A stretch of 64,000 nt of DNA from Neohoeflea coraliihabitans (GCF_019334345.1 NZ_JAHWQX010000003.1:124001-188000); one strand, 5' to 3'. Counted from the stretch's first letter, positions 26,310 through 35,854 are shown. Numbers and translations: made by a program. The notes: generated by a model not told the origin, from the sequence alone.

Positions 26310-27308
26310 GTGACCATTTTGGAAACATCCGGCGGCAAGCGCGGTCGGGCCGCGATCGGACGAGAGGTGCTCGTGAAATGGGCGCCGCTTCTGGTTCTTC
26401 TGGTGCTTTGCGGCATTTTCGCGCTGATGGAGCCACGCTTTCTGTCGACACGCAATTTCGCACGAATCCTGATTGCCGCATCGCCGGCACTGATGGTCGC
26501 GATCGGGGTGACATTCGTCATCATCATGGGCTCCATCGATCTGTCGATGGAGGGCACCGTCTCGGTTTGCGCGGTCGCCTTTGCGCTTTGCTTCCTGTGG
26601 TTTGGCGGCACGCTGGCAAGCTGGGCGTGGCTGGCACTGCCGATAACTCTTTTGGTGGGCGCTGCGCTCGGGTTCATCAACGGGCTGATCCACGTCAAGC
26701 TGAAGATACCCTCGTTCATGGCATCTCTGGCGATGGGTTTTGTGGGGACCGGGCTGGCCATGGTGACGACCGGCGGTGACCGCATCCGCATCGAGGATGA
26801 GTTGTTCCGCTCGCTGCTGACAGAGCGGATTCTGAATTTCCCACTGATGGTTTACGTGGCAGGCATCTTCCTGCTGATCGCCTGGTTCATCCAGACACGC
26901 ACGACGCTGGGCCGCAATTTTTATGCGGTCGGCGGCGGCGAAGACCTGGCCGTCGCATCGGGCCTCAACGTCAACCGGGTGCGGGTCATGGGCTTTGCGC
27001 TGGCCGGCATGTTCTTCTCTGTCGGCGCGCTTCTCGCCGTGGGGCGGATCGGCATCGCCGAAACCGCGACGGGCAACAATTTCATGTTTTTGTCGATCAC
27101 TGCCGTCGTGGTCGGCGGCACGGCGCTCTGGGGCGGCATCGGGGGGGTATGGAACACTTTGGTCGGTGTGCTGATTGTCTTCGTCATCGGCAACGGCATG
27201 GTGGTCATCGGGCTGCCCGGCTATGTGCAGGACGGAGTGCTGGGGATCCTCGTGATCCTGGCCGTCATCCTGTCGACCGACCGCAAATCCATCAGCTTCG
27301 TGAAATAG
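26310..27308 (+). CDS. sugar ABC transporter permease, first (RbsC-like)
   Basis: A 332-residue inner-membrane permease of the RbsC/BPD_transp_2 family with about nine or ten helices. Family motifs include FVIIMGSIDLSMEGTVSV, NGLIHVKLKIPSFMASLAMG, QTRTTLGRNFYAVGGGEDLA and VVVGGTALWGGIGGVWNTL. The GTG at 26310 was chosen because GGGGAAAGGG precedes it; in-frame codons upstream are not conserved in type. It is followed 11 bp later by the ATPase gene. With the second permease at 28834 it probably forms a heterodimeric channel. Confidence 0.9.
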   Translation: MTILETSGGKRGRAAIGREVLVKWAPLLVLLVLCGIFALMEPRFLSTRNFARILIAASPALMVAIGVTFVIIMGSIDLSMEGTVSVCAVAFALCFLWFGGTLASWAWLALPITLLVGAALGFINGLIHVKLKIPSFMASLAMGFVGTGLAMVTTGGDRIRIEDELFRSLLTERILNFPLMVYVAGIFLLIAWFIQTRTTLGRNFYAVGGGEDLAVASGLNVNRVRVMGFALAGMFFSVGALLAVGRIGIAETATGNNFMFLSITAVVVGGTALWGGIGGVWNTLVGVLIVFVIGNGMVVIGLPGYVQDGVLGILVILAVILSTDRKSISFVK

Positions 27309-27319
27309 GTGGTGGTCCG

Positions 27320-28822
27320 ATGTATCAGCTGAACAAGGTCGATAAGACATTCCCCGGCGTGCATGCCCTCAAGGCGGTCGATTTCACCATCGGACGCGGC
27401 GAGATCGTCGGGCTGGTGGGCGAAAACGGCGCGGGCAAATCCACACTGATGAAAGTGATCTACGGCGCCTACCAACCCAATGGCGGCACCGTGTCAATCG
27501 ATGGAACGACGGTGCGGTTCCAGAACCCGCGCCAGGCCATGGACCACGGCATCGGAATGGTGTTTCAGGAGCAATCGCTGATCATCAACCTGACCGTGAT
27601 GGAAAACATCTTTCTGGGGTTCGAACAGCAATTCGTGCGCTGGGGGGTGATTGACTGGAAAGCCATGGCCAAGGCTGCCCGGCACCAGTTGCGCAAGGTC
27701 AAGCTGGATATCGATCCGGCCATGGTCACCTCGCAGCTGTCTTTCGCGCAGCGCCAGCTTGTGGAACTGGCCAAGGTGCTGGCGCTGGAGGAGCGCATCA
27801 AGGGCGATCTGGTCATCCTGCTCGACGAGCCGACCTCGGTTCTGGCCCGCGAGGAGGTGGAACTGCTGTTCTCGCTGGTGCGTGAACTGACCAGTCGCGC
27901 CTCGTTCATCTTTGTCTCTCACCGCATGGACGAGGTTCTCGAACTCTCCGACCGCATCTACGTGATGAAGGACGGCGCCGTTGTCGACGTGGTCACACAG
28001 GCCGAGGCCAATGTGGACGCGATTCAGCGCAAGATGGTCGGCCGCGACGTGGACAAGGAATATTACCGCGAACAACTGCAGAAACCCTATGACGCCTCGA
28101 AGACGCTGGTGCGCTTCGACCGCGCGAGCGTTGCGGGAAAGTTCAGCGACATTTCCTTCGATCTGCACGCCGGAGAGGTCCTGTGCCTTGTGGGCACCGA
28201 GGGCTCGGGGCGCGAGGCGATCCTGCGCACCATTTTCGGGCTGGAAAGGCCGACAGGCGGAACGGTCGATGTCAAGGGCGCGTCGCATTGCGCCACGGCG
28301 CAGGAGGCGGTGGCCCGCGGTGTCGGTTATGTCCCGCGCGAGCGGAAGGTCGAAGGCATCGTGGACGGCATGAATGTCTACGAGAACATGACGCTCAGCC
28401 AGATGGGCAGATTTTCGACCAGGGGCGTGTTGCGCATTGCCGAGGAAAAGGCGCTGGCGCAGACCTGGATCGACCGGCTCGGGATCAAGACGCCGGATGT
28501 CTACAAGGATTGCGGCGGGCTGTCGGGCGGCAACCAGCAGAAAGTCGTTCTCGCCAAGTGGCGCTCGGGTGGGTCGGATATCATCCTGCTCGACCACCCC
28601 ACACGCGGCCTCGACATCGGCGCCAAGGAAGACGTCTACGACATGATCCGCGAAATGTGCAACGAGGGCGCCGGCATCGTCCTGGTCGCCGACACGCTGG
28701 AAGAGGCGATCGGCCTCAGCCACACCATTCTCGTGCTCAAGGACGGTATCTTCCAGAAACGCTTTGACGGGTCACCGGGTGACAAGCCGACACTCTACGA
28801 CCTTGTACATCACATGACCTGA
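27320..28822 (+). CDS. sugar ABC transporter ATP-binding protein, two NBDs
   Basis: A 500-residue RbsA-type ATPase with two nucleotide-binding domains. NBD1 has Walker A GENGAGKST, signature LSFAQRQLVELAK (altered from the usual LSVGQ) and Walker B VILLDEPTS. NBD2 has the degenerate Walker A GTEGSGRE (no Lys, as usual for this half), signature LSGGNQQKV, and a Walker B reading IILLDHPTRGLDIGAK, in which the catalytic Glu is replaced by His. NBD2 is therefore unlikely to hydrolyse ATP. The ATG at 27320 follows GGTGGTGG. The next gene, the second permease, begins 11 bp downstream. Confidence 0.92.
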   Translation: MYQLNKVDKTFPGVHALKAVDFTIGRGEIVGLVGENGAGKSTLMKVIYGAYQPNGGTVSIDGTTVRFQNPRQAMDHGIGMVFQEQSLIINLTVMENIFLGFEQQFVRWGVIDWKAMAKAARHQLRKVKLDIDPAMVTSQLSFAQRQLVELAKVLALEERIKGDLVILLDEPTSVLAREEVELLFSLVRELTSRASFIFVSHRMDEVLELSDRIYVMKDGAVVDVVTQAEANVDAIQRKMVGRDVDKEYYREQLQKPYDASKTLVRFDRASVAGKFSDISFDLHAGEVLCLVGTEGSGREAILRTIFGLERPTGGTVDVKGASHCATAQEAVARGVGYVPRERKVEGIVDGMNVYENMTLSQMGRFSTRGVLRIAEEKALAQTWIDRLGIKTPDVYKDCGGLSGGNQQKVVLAKWRSGGSDIILLDHPTRGLDIGAKEDVYDMIREMCNEGAGIVLVADTLEEAIGLSHTILVLKDGIFQKRFDGSPGDKPTLYDLVHHMT

Positions 28823-28833
28823 GGGCGGCGGAT

Positions 28834-29775
28834 ATGTCACTTGAAAAACTCAAACCCTATTTCCCATGGCTTACGCTGGGCGTGCTGTTGCTGCTTGTGG
28901 GGGCGGTCAATCCGTCGTTCCTCAATCCCGCCAGCCTCCTGCAGCTGGTGGCCGACATCGTGCCGCTCTTCATTATGGCTGTCGGCATGACCTTTGCGAT
29001 CTATATCGGGGGTATCGACCTGTCGGTGCAGCAGGTCGCGAACCTCGTAACGGTCATCGCGACCGTCTATCTGGCGCAGTTCGGTGTCTTCGTGACGGTC
29101 ATCTGCATCGCGGTGGGATTTGCCATCGGCGCCGTATCCGGATGGGTGACGACACGGCAATTCGTGCCCTCTTTCGTCGCAACGCTGGCAATGGGTTTCA
29201 TCGCCTTGTCCGGCGCGCGCTTTCTGTCGGGCGAGCGGGCCCTGTCGATGAATGCTGAGGCGCGGGATGCGAGCTTTGGCTGGATGTTCGGCAATACCGG
29301 CGGTGTTCCGCATGAATTGATCATCGCGGCGCTTCTTCTGGCACTGGCATGGTTCCTTCAGACCCGCACCACATTCGGCCGGGCACTCAAGTCCGTTGGC
29401 GCCGGAGAGCTCGCGGCTGTGGCCTCGGGATTGAATGTTCATCGGATAAAGATCCTGGCCTTTGCGCTGTCGGGCGCCTTCGCCGCGATTGCCGGACTGA
29501 TGTTCTCCGTCAAGCTGTCAGGCGGCGATGCGAATCTGGCCAACGGCTTTCTCATCCTCGCCATTGTGGCGGTGCTGGTCGGCGGCACGCCGCTGACGGG
29601 CGGGGTTGGCGGCGTGATCAACACGCTGGTGGGCACGCTGATCGTCGTCGTGATCCGCTCGGCCATGGTTTATCTCGAGATCGACGCCACGATGCAGCAG
29701 ATGATCTTCGGTCTGATCCTGATCCTCGCCATCGCCACGACCATCGACCGCTCGAAGATGCGAATCGTCAAATGA
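28834..29775 (+). CDS. sugar ABC transporter permease, second (RbsC-like)
   Basis: A 313-residue permease of the same family as that at 26310, but only distantly similar. It shows IYIGGIDLSVQQVANLV, VPSFVATLAMGFIALSG and LVGGTPLTGGVGGVINTLVG. The GGGCGGCGG site precedes the ATG. Its stop overlaps the start of the zinc dehydrogenase gene (ATGA), so the transporter and the first enzyme are translated together. Confidence 0.9.
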   Translation: MSLEKLKPYFPWLTLGVLLLLVGAVNPSFLNPASLLQLVADIVPLFIMAVGMTFAIYIGGIDLSVQQVANLVTVIATVYLAQFGVFVTVICIAVGFAIGAVSGWVTTRQFVPSFVATLAMGFIALSGARFLSGERALSMNAEARDASFGWMFGNTGGVPHELIIAALLLALAWFLQTRTTFGRALKSVGAGELAAVASGLNVHRIKILAFALSGAFAAIAGLMFSVKLSGGDANLANGFLILAIVAVLVGGTPLTGGVGGVINTLVGTLIVVVIRSAMVYLEIDATMQQMIFGLILILAIATTIDRSKMRIVK

Positions 29776-30794
29776 TGCGTGTGGCCGTCCTTGCCGCGCC
29801 GGGCCGTTTCGAAATCGAGACGAGACCGATCCCGCGCCCGGGTGCCGGCGAAGCCTTGATCAAGATCTCGAGGGTGGGGATCTGCGGGACCGACCTGCAT
29901 ATGTTTAACGGCCACTACGCCGCCGACAATCTGCCTTTGGTGCCCGGTCACGAGTTCACCGGCACAATCGCGGCGTTGGGCGAGGGTCCGGAGCGGTTGC
30001 GGGTCGGTCAGAAAGTCGTGGTCGACATGAATATCGGCTGCGGGAATTGTTATTGGTGCCGCCGGCAGGAGATCCTGAGCTGCCCGTCCATGCACCAGAT
30101 CGGCATCACGATGGATGGCGCGTTCAGCGAGTATATCTGCGTGCCCGAGCGTCTGGTGATTGCGGCGCCGGATGATGTGCCCGATGCGGTGCTGGCGCTG
30201 GTCGAGCCCCTGGCCTGCGTTGTGCGCGCGGCGCGAAAGTCGCAGGTGACTTTCGGGCAGTCGGTGGTTGTCATCGGCGCCGGGCCGATGGGCAATCTGC
30301 ATGTGCAATTGATGCGTACCATCGGTGCCGCGCCGATCATCGTCACGGATCTGTCCCAGATGCGGGTCGATATGGCGTGCGCGGTGGGGGCTGACATCGG
30401 CGTTGCCGATCCGGAAGCGCTGCACAGGACGGTGATGGACGTCACCGACGGTCGCGGTGCTGATATCATTATCGAAAGCGTTGGTGATCCCGCGCTTTAC
30501 GGGCTGGCCACGACGCTCATGCGCAAGGGCGGGCATATCGCTGCCTTCGGTCTGACCGGCGCTGGCGAGACGCTCGCCGTCGATATCCTGTCGACCATTC
30601 TCGAAGAAAATTCGATCAAGGGATCGGTGGCGGGCATCGGCCAGGACATGCACGACGCGCTGACGCTGCTGGTGCATGGCCGCATCGATCCGTCGCTTTT
30701 CTCGTCGGCGGTTTTCGATCTCGACGACATTCAGGCCGCCTTTGACACGCACGGCAAGAGACCCGGCGATCTTAAGAGCCAAATCATTATTTGA
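29772..30794 (+). CDS. zinc-dependent alcohol dehydrogenase (MDR family)
   Basis: A 340-residue medium-chain dehydrogenase of the sorbitol/threonine dehydrogenase type. Catalytic zinc ligands are in GICGTDLHMF and GHEF; the structural zinc site has cysteines in CGNCYWCRRQEILSC. The NAD-binding fold is VVVIGAGPMGNL. The start ATG overlaps the permease stop, with a second ATG one codon later. Its place directly behind an importer suggests it oxidises a hydroxyl group of the imported compound. Confidence 0.9.
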   Translation: MMRVAVLAAPGRFEIETRPIPRPGAGEALIKISRVGICGTDLHMFNGHYAADNLPLVPGHEFTGTIAALGEGPERLRVGQKVVVDMNIGCGNCYWCRRQEILSCPSMHQIGITMDGAFSEYICVPERLVIAAPDDVPDAVLALVEPLACVVRAARKSQVTFGQSVVVIGAGPMGNLHVQLMRTIGAAPIIVTDLSQMRVDMACAVGADIGVADPEALHRTVMDVTDGRGADIIIESVGDPALYGLATTLMRKGGHIAAFGLTGAGETLAVDILSTILEENSIKGSVAGIGQDMHDALTLLVHGRIDPSLFSSAVFDLDDIQAAFDTHGKRPGDLKSQIII

Positions 30795-30807
30795 GAGGAT
30801 TCGATCA

Positions 30808-31377
30808 ATGGGTAAAATTTTGATCATCTATGACACCGACAGCGATCGGCGCTTTACCGAGACCATGGTTCCGCTGGTCAAGGAAGGCGTGGAATCCGTC
30901 GAGGGCATGGAGGTGCGGGTCCGTTTCGTCGATGAGGCTGAAACCGAGGATGTGTTCTGGGCCGACGGCATCGCGATCGGATGCCCGACCCATCTGGGCA
31001 ACATTTCCTGGCGCATGAAAAAATGGTGGGACGACCGCACCCCGGACATCTGGTTCAAGACCGATGGCAAATTCGCCGTGCCGTTCACATCCGCCGGCAG
31101 CCTCGGCGGGGGCGGCGAACTGGCCTGCAATGCGCTGAGCATAATGATGATGAACATGGGCTATTTCGTCTTCGGCATCACCGACTACGTGGCCAAGAAG
31201 GAGAGCCTGCATTACGGCGCGGTCGTTGCCGGTGAGCCCCGCGCGGTGCACGCCCAGGAATCGTGCCGCAGAGCGGGCCGTCGCCTGGCGGAATGGGTCG
31301 GTTATTACATGGAAGGCCGCAAGGACCTGCATCCGCTGCAATCTCAATATGAACGGTTCTGGGAGCTCGCAAACTGA
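30808..31377 (+). CDS. flavodoxin-like (WrbA-type) protein
   Basis: A 189-residue protein of the flavodoxin/NAD(P)H:quinone oxidoreductase family. The FMN-site loop after the first strand reads ILIIYDTDSDRRFTE instead of the canonical Thr/Ser-rich T-x-T-x-T type, so cofactor binding is altered or absent. Conserved GCPTHLGNISWRMKKWWDD and FTSAGSLGGGGE match WrbA-like proteins. GAGAGGAT precedes the ATG. It overlaps the following small monooxygenase-like gene by one base. Confidence 0.82.
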   Translation: MGKILIIYDTDSDRRFTETMVPLVKEGVESVEGMEVRVRFVDEAETEDVFWADGIAIGCPTHLGNISWRMKKWWDDRTPDIWFKTDGKFAVPFTSAGSLGGGGELACNALSIMMMNMGYFVFGITDYVAKKESLHYGAVVAGEPRAVHAQESCRRAGRRLAEWVGYYMEGRKDLHPLQSQYERFWELAN

Positions 31378-31676
31378 TGGGCAAGGCAAGATTGTTGGTC
31401 GAGCTCGACATCAAACCCAACGCGCAAGCCTCCTTTGCGGAGATGTTTCAGGCCCAGTTCATCGCCCGATCACGCCGCGAAGATGGATGCGAGCGATATG
31501 AGTTGTGGCGCGAAGCGGACAATCCCGCCCGCATGACGATCATCGAGGTGTGGTCCTCCCAACAAGCGCTCGACGCGCATTTGGCCCAGGCATGGTTCGC
31601 CGAATGGGCACCGAAAATGGAGGCGGCCTTGTCCACGCCGCTGGTCATAAGAACGATGGTTTCGGTCGAAGACTGA
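31377..31676 (+). CDS. antibiotic biosynthesis monooxygenase (ABM) domain protein
   Basis: A 99-residue ferredoxin-like protein with the ABM-domain pattern: ARLLVELDIKPNAQASF, REDGCERYELWRE, TIIEVWSSQQALDAHL and a terminal VIRTMVSVED. Such proteins act as small cofactor-free oxygenases or as binding subunits, often with quinones. It starts on the last base of the flavodoxin-like gene (TGATG) and ends the first operon of the island. Co-occurrence with the flavodoxin-like protein hints at quinone handling; this is inference. Confidence 0.85.
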   Translation: MGKARLLVELDIKPNAQASFAEMFQAQFIARSRREDGCERYELWREADNPARMTIIEVWSSQQALDAHLAQAWFAEWAPKMEAALSTPLVIRTMVSVED

Positions 31677-31714
31677 ATCCGACATGGCGCATGGCGGGAG
31701 ATTTCTCCGTGCCC

Positions 31715-31742
31715 TTGATATAACTATCTAGTTACTTATAAT
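31715..31742 (+). promoter_or_regulatory. promoter of the aldehyde dehydrogenase/GMC operon
   Basis: TTGATA (31715-31720), 16 bases, TATAAT (31737-31742): a near-consensus sigma-70 promoter 28 bases before the GTG at 31770. The operator at 31720-31735 fills its spacer, an ideal place for repression. Confidence 0.75.
31720..31735. promoter_or_regulatory. island operator copy 1
   Basis: ATAACT ATCT AGTTAC, 11 of 12 matches to the consensus GTAACT-N4-AGTTAC. The reverse complement of 31718-31739 differs from 40862-40883 at one base in 22. Confidence 0.8.
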
Positions 31743-31769
31743 GCAGTTCGAAAATTTTGGGAGTGAGCC

Positions 31770-33272
31770 GTGAACCAGCACATCGAGGCATTGTCGCCGC
31801 CTGCCAAGCCGCGCAAATTCGGTTTCTTTGTCGATGGGCAATCCGTTGAAGCCGGCAGCCGTGAGGTGTTTGAACGCAACTCGCCGGGTCACGGTGTGCC
31901 TGTGACGCGCATTCCCAAATGTACGCCCGAGGATCTTGACGACGCGGTCGCGGCGGCGCGGCGCGCTTTTGACGATCGGCGTTGGTCGGGTCTGAACGGA
32001 CAGGCGCGGGCGGCGGTCCTGTTGCGCGCGGGTGCCCTGATCCGCGAGCGGAGTGAGGAAATCGCCTATTGGGAGACGCTGGAGAACGGCAAGCCGATCA
32101 GCCAGGCGCGGGCCGAGGTGGGCGGCTGTGCCGACATGTTCGAATATGCGAGCGGTCTGGCGCGCAGCCTGCACGGCGACAGCTTCAACAATCTGGGCGA
32201 CGGCATGTTCGGTCTTGTCACCCGCGAGCCGATCGGCGTCGTCGGCATCATCACGCCGTGGAACTTTCCGTTCCTGATCCTTTGCGAACGGGTGCCGTAT
32301 GTGCTCGCCTCCGGCTGCACGATTGTCGCCAAGCCCTCGGAAGTCACCAGCGCCACGACCCTGATACTGGCCGAAATTCTCAGCCAGGCTGGCCTGCCGG
32401 ACGGTGTGATGAATGTTGTCACCGGTTCAGGCTCGACCATCGGACAGGGGCTGATCGAACATCCGCTGGTCGACATGCTCTCCTTTACCGGCTCGACATC
32501 CGTCGGGCGGAAAGTCGTCGAAGCGGCGGGACGAACAAACTTCAAGAAGCTGGGACTGGAACTGGGCGGCAAGAACCCGCAGATCGTCTTCGCTGATGCC
32601 GATCTGGAGGACGCCGCCGATGGGGTCGCTTTCGGCATCGGGTTCAATACGGGGCAATGCTGCGTCTCCGGCTCTCGTTTGATCGTGGAACGTTCGGTCG
32701 CGGACGATCTGGCCCGCATGATTGAGGAGAAATTCACCAAGGTGGTCATAGGCGATCCGCTGAATAACGCCACGCAGATCGGCGCGATCACCACGGACGC
32801 CCAGAACAGCACCATCCTGTCCTATATCGAGAAAGGCCGGGCCGAAGGTGCCCGCCTCATCTGTGGCGGAGAGCAGATCGGTCTCGGCGGTGGACGGTCC
32901 ATTTCGCCGGCGCTGTTCGGCGACGTGACCCGCGATATGGCCATTGCGCGCGAGGAAATCTTCGGTCCCGTCCTGACCATCATGCCCTTCGATGCCGTCG
33001 AAGAGGCGATCGCCATCGCCAACGATACCGAGTACGGTCTGGCTGCGTCGGTCTGGACCAAGAATATCGACAAGGCGCTGCTGGTCACGCGGCGTGTTCA
33101 GGCGGGCCGGTTCTGGGTCAACACGACGCTGGCGGGTGGACCGGAACTGCCCCTGGGCGGGTTCAAGCAATCGGGCTGGGGGCGTGAGGCGGGCATGTAC
33201 GGGGTCGAGGAATATACCCAGGTCAAATCGGTTCACATCGAGATCGGCAAGCGCAGCCCTTGGATTGCATGA
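31770..33272 (+). CDS. NAD(P)-dependent aldehyde dehydrogenase
   Basis: A 500-residue ALDH of the betaine-aldehyde/aromatic-aldehyde class. It shows the cofactor segment GIITPWNFPFLILC, the general base Glu in LELGGKNPQ and the catalytic Cys in FNTGQCCVSGSRL. It starts with GTG at 31770 after GGGAGTGAG. Paired with the GMC oxidoreductase 12 bp downstream, it would oxidise the aldehyde made from a primary alcohol to a carboxylic acid. A GMC/ALDH pair also occurs in polyethylene glycol and alcohol catabolic operons, so an ether or alcohol substrate is possible. Confidence 0.9.
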   Translation: MNQHIEALSPPAKPRKFGFFVDGQSVEAGSREVFERNSPGHGVPVTRIPKCTPEDLDDAVAAARRAFDDRRWSGLNGQARAAVLLRAGALIRERSEEIAYWETLENGKPISQARAEVGGCADMFEYASGLARSLHGDSFNNLGDGMFGLVTREPIGVVGIITPWNFPFLILCERVPYVLASGCTIVAKPSEVTSATTLILAEILSQAGLPDGVMNVVTGSGSTIGQGLIEHPLVDMLSFTGSTSVGRKVVEAAGRTNFKKLGLELGGKNPQIVFADADLEDAADGVAFGIGFNTGQCCVSGSRLIVERSVADDLARMIEEKFTKVVIGDPLNNATQIGAITTDAQNSTILSYIEKGRAEGARLICGGEQIGLGGGRSISPALFGDVTRDMAIAREEIFGPVLTIMPFDAVEEAIAIANDTEYGLAASVWTKNIDKALLVTRRVQAGRFWVNTTLAGGPELPLGGFKQSGWGREAGMYGVEEYTQVKSVHIEIGKRSPWIA

Positions 33273-33284
33273 GGGAGGTGCACC

Positions 33285-34901
33285 ATGGCCGAAGGCTATG
33301 ACTATATCATCGTAGGCGGCGGGTCAGCCGGCTGTGTCCTGGCCAACCGCCTGAGTGAGAATGACGCCGTGCGGGTTCTGCTGATCGAAGCGGGCGGCAG
33401 GGACAACCATCCGCTCATTCATATGCCGGTCGGTTTTGCCAAGCTGACCTCCGGCCCGCACACCTGGGGCTTTACCACTACACCGCAGAAACACGCCGAC
33501 AACCGTGAAATCCCGTATGCGCAGGCGCGGGTGATCGGTGGTGGCTCGTCGATCAATGCCGAGGTTTTCACCCGTGGCAACCCGGCGGACTACGATCGCT
33601 GGGCGCAGGAGGAGGGGTGCGAAGGCTGGTCGTTTATGGAAATCCGGAACTACTTCCTGCGCTCGGAGGGCAACAGCTTCTTTGCCGGTGATTGGCATGG
33701 CACGGAGGGCGAATTGGGCGTCTCCAACCTGGCCGGGCCGCAAAGGATGACCTCTGCCTTCGTGCAGGCCTGCCAGCAGCGCGGCATCCCCTACAATCCC
33801 GATTTCAACGGCTCGGTGCAGGAAGGCTCGGGCGTTTACCAGACGACGATCCGCAACGGCAGAAGGTGCTCGGCTGCGGTCGGGTATCTGCGCCCGGCGA
33901 TGAAGCGGCGCAATCTGACCGTGAAGACCGGGTGCATGGTGCAACGGATCGTGATCGAGAAAGGCCGCGCAATCGGCGTGGACTATATCGACAAGGCCGG
34001 ACGCCAGAGCGCGCGGGCGGATGCGGAAGTGCTTGTGACTTCGGGCGCGATCGGCACGCCAAAGCTGATGATGTTGTCGGGGCTGGGCCCCGCGGCGCAT
34101 CTGGGCGAACACGGAATCGCGGTGGTGCAGGACATGCCGGGCGTGGGCGCCAATCTCAATGATCACTTCGGTATCGACATTGTCGCCGAGCTGAAGCGCC
34201 ATGACAGTCTTGACAAGTACAACAGGCTGCACTGGATGGTTTGGGCGGGCGCTCAGTACTATCTGTTCGGGACCGGCCCGGTGACCTCGAACGTGGTCGA
34301 AGGCGGGGCCTTCTGGTATGCGGACAACTCCCAGCCCGTTCCCGATCTGCAATTTCACTTCCTCGCCGGCGCCGGCGCCGAGGCGGGGGTGCCTTCGGTA
34401 CCGGCGGGGTCGTCAGGCATCACGCTGAACAGCTATACGCTCAGGCCGAAGGCGCGAGGCACGGTGCGTCTGCGCTCGGCGCGCCCGGACGATTTGCCGT
34501 TGGTGGACCCGAATTTCCTGGGGCACCCGGATGATCTGAAGACGTCGGTGGAAGGGCTGAAGATCAGCCGTGAGATCTTCGAGCAGCCGGCTCTCAAGAA
34601 ATACATCCGCAAGATCCGTTTTCCCGATGAGGATGTGAAGTCGCAATCCGATTACGAGGCTTACGCCAGAAGATACGGCCGCACATCCTATCACCCGACC
34701 TGCACCTGCAAGATGGGCGCCGACAGCGACCCTATGGCGGTGGTCGATCCTCAATTGCGCGTGCGCGGCGTCGATGGCCTGCGCATCTGCGACAGTTCGG
34801 CAATGCCCAGCCTGATCGGGTCAAACACCAACGCGCCGACCATCATGATCGCGGAAAAAGCCGCTGATCTCATTCGCGGTAATGACACGCCGCGCCATTG
34901 A
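33285..34901 (+). CDS. GMC family oxidoreductase
   Basis: A 538-residue FAD enzyme of the choline dehydrogenase-like GMC family. The ADP-binding motif is DYIIVGGGSAGCVLANRLSE at the N terminus; family signatures follow at ARVIGGGSSINAEVF and SGAIGTPKLMMLSGLGP. The C terminus holds the catalytic His in YHPTCTCKMG and the conserved Asn in GSNTNAPT. No signal peptide is present, so it acts in the cytosol or on the inner membrane face. GGGAGG precedes the ATG. The probable role is oxidation of a primary alcohol to the aldehyde used by the ALDH. Confidence 0.92.
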   Translation: MAEGYDYIIVGGGSAGCVLANRLSENDAVRVLLIEAGGRDNHPLIHMPVGFAKLTSGPHTWGFTTTPQKHADNREIPYAQARVIGGGSSINAEVFTRGNPADYDRWAQEEGCEGWSFMEIRNYFLRSEGNSFFAGDWHGTEGELGVSNLAGPQRMTSAFVQACQQRGIPYNPDFNGSVQEGSGVYQTTIRNGRRCSAAVGYLRPAMKRRNLTVKTGCMVQRIVIEKGRAIGVDYIDKAGRQSARADAEVLVTSGAIGTPKLMMLSGLGPAAHLGEHGIAVVQDMPGVGANLNDHFGIDIVAELKRHDSLDKYNRLHWMVWAGAQYYLFGTGPVTSNVVEGGAFWYADNSQPVPDLQFHFLAGAGAEAGVPSVPAGSSGITLNSYTLRPKARGTVRLRSARPDDLPLVDPNFLGHPDDLKTSVEGLKISREIFEQPALKKYIRKIRFPDEDVKSQSDYEAYARRYGRTSYHPTCTCKMGADSDPMAVVDPQLRVRGVDGLRICDSSAMPSLIGSNTNAPTIMIAEKAADLIRGNDTPRH

Positions 34902-34928
34902 CCTGACGCGGCGCTCTTGCCCCGCGTT

Positions 34929-35747
34929 TCAGTCGAAGTCCGGAGCGTAGGGCACAAGGTCCTTGCCGACGATGCGGTAGCCGGTCTTCGTCATGTCTTC
35001 GATGCGATGCATGTCGATTGACGACAGGGTGAAATCCATCACGTGAAAGTTCGCCTCAATGTTGGCCGGCTTGGTCGACATCGTGTTGATGCTGACCCCT
35101 TTCTGCAGGATCCAGCGCAGCACGACCTGGGCGGCAGTCTTGCCATAGGCGGCACCGATATCCGCGAAAATCGGGTATTTGAAGACTTCGCCCCGCGCCA
35201 CGGAGCAGTAGGACGCCAGCGGGATGCCCGTTTCCGTGGCGGCCTTCAGGAGCTTGTCCTGATTGAGCAGGGGATGAAACTCGACCTGGTTGGTCACCAA
35301 AGGTGTGTCCAGAAGCGCCTTGGCATCGCGCATCATTTGCGCCGTGTAGTTCGAAACGCCGATATGTTTGGTCAGACCGTGACGCTGCGCCTGCTGCAGC
35401 AACTGGAGAGATTCCCGTATGTCGCCGTCGGGCGCCGGCCAATGCAGCAGCAACGCGTCGACCTGATCGATCCGCAGTTTCTTCAGACTCTCCTCGACCG
35501 AAGGCAGAAATTTCTCGCCGGTGAAATTGGCGATGTCGACCTTGGTGGTGATGCACAGCTCATCCCGCGGTACGCCCGTCGCCTGCAAGGCGGCCCCCGT
35601 CTCAGCTTCGTTCTCGTACATCTGCGCCGTGTCGAACGCGCGATAGCCAACCTCCGCGGCCGCCAGAACGGCGTCATGCAATTGCTGTCCTTTGAGAGGA
35701 AACGTACCGAAGCAGCGCTGGTACGTCTTTTCAAAGTAGATTGTCAT
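34929..35747 (-). CDS. aldo/keto reductase (2,5-diketo-gluconate reductase type)
   Basis: A 272-residue AKR with a TIM barrel. The active-site Asp and Tyr are in AFDTAQMYENEAE, the Lys in CITTKVDI and the His in ALLLHWPAP; the NADPH part includes TKHIGVSNYT. The ATG at 35747 follows GGGAGA; upstream in-frame codons are outside the family. It is divergent from the CoA-transferase operon and shares operator 2 with it. It would reduce a carbonyl compound such as a keto-sugar. Confidence 0.9.
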   Translation of the reverse strand: MTIYFEKTYQRCFGTFPLKGQQLHDAVLAAAEVGYRAFDTAQMYENEAETGAALQATGVPRDELCITTKVDIANFTGEKFLPSVEESLKKLRIDQVDALLLHWPAPDGDIRESLQLLQQAQRHGLTKHIGVSNYTAQMMRDAKALLDTPLVTNQVEFHPLLNQDKLLKAATETGIPLASYCSVARGEVFKYPIFADIGAAYGKTAAQVVLRWILQKGVSINTMSTKPANIEANFHVMDFTLSSIDMHRIEDMTKTGYRIVGKDLVPYAPDFD

Positions 35748-35838
35748 CGATTGATCTCCCTGTGCTGCGCCAAGCCAATCCAGCCCGTTTGACTGGAATA
35801 TCGGACTTGATTGCTCCATCATTTGACGTCATATTAAA

Positions 35839-35854
35839 ATAACCAGTTAGTTAC
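35839..35854. promoter_or_regulatory. island operator copy 2
   Basis: ATAACC AGTT AGTTAC, 10 of 12 matches. It lies in the divergent gap between the aldo/keto reductase and the CoA-transferase. On the minus strand it fills the spacer of TTGTAA-N17-TATGAC. Confidence 0.7.
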
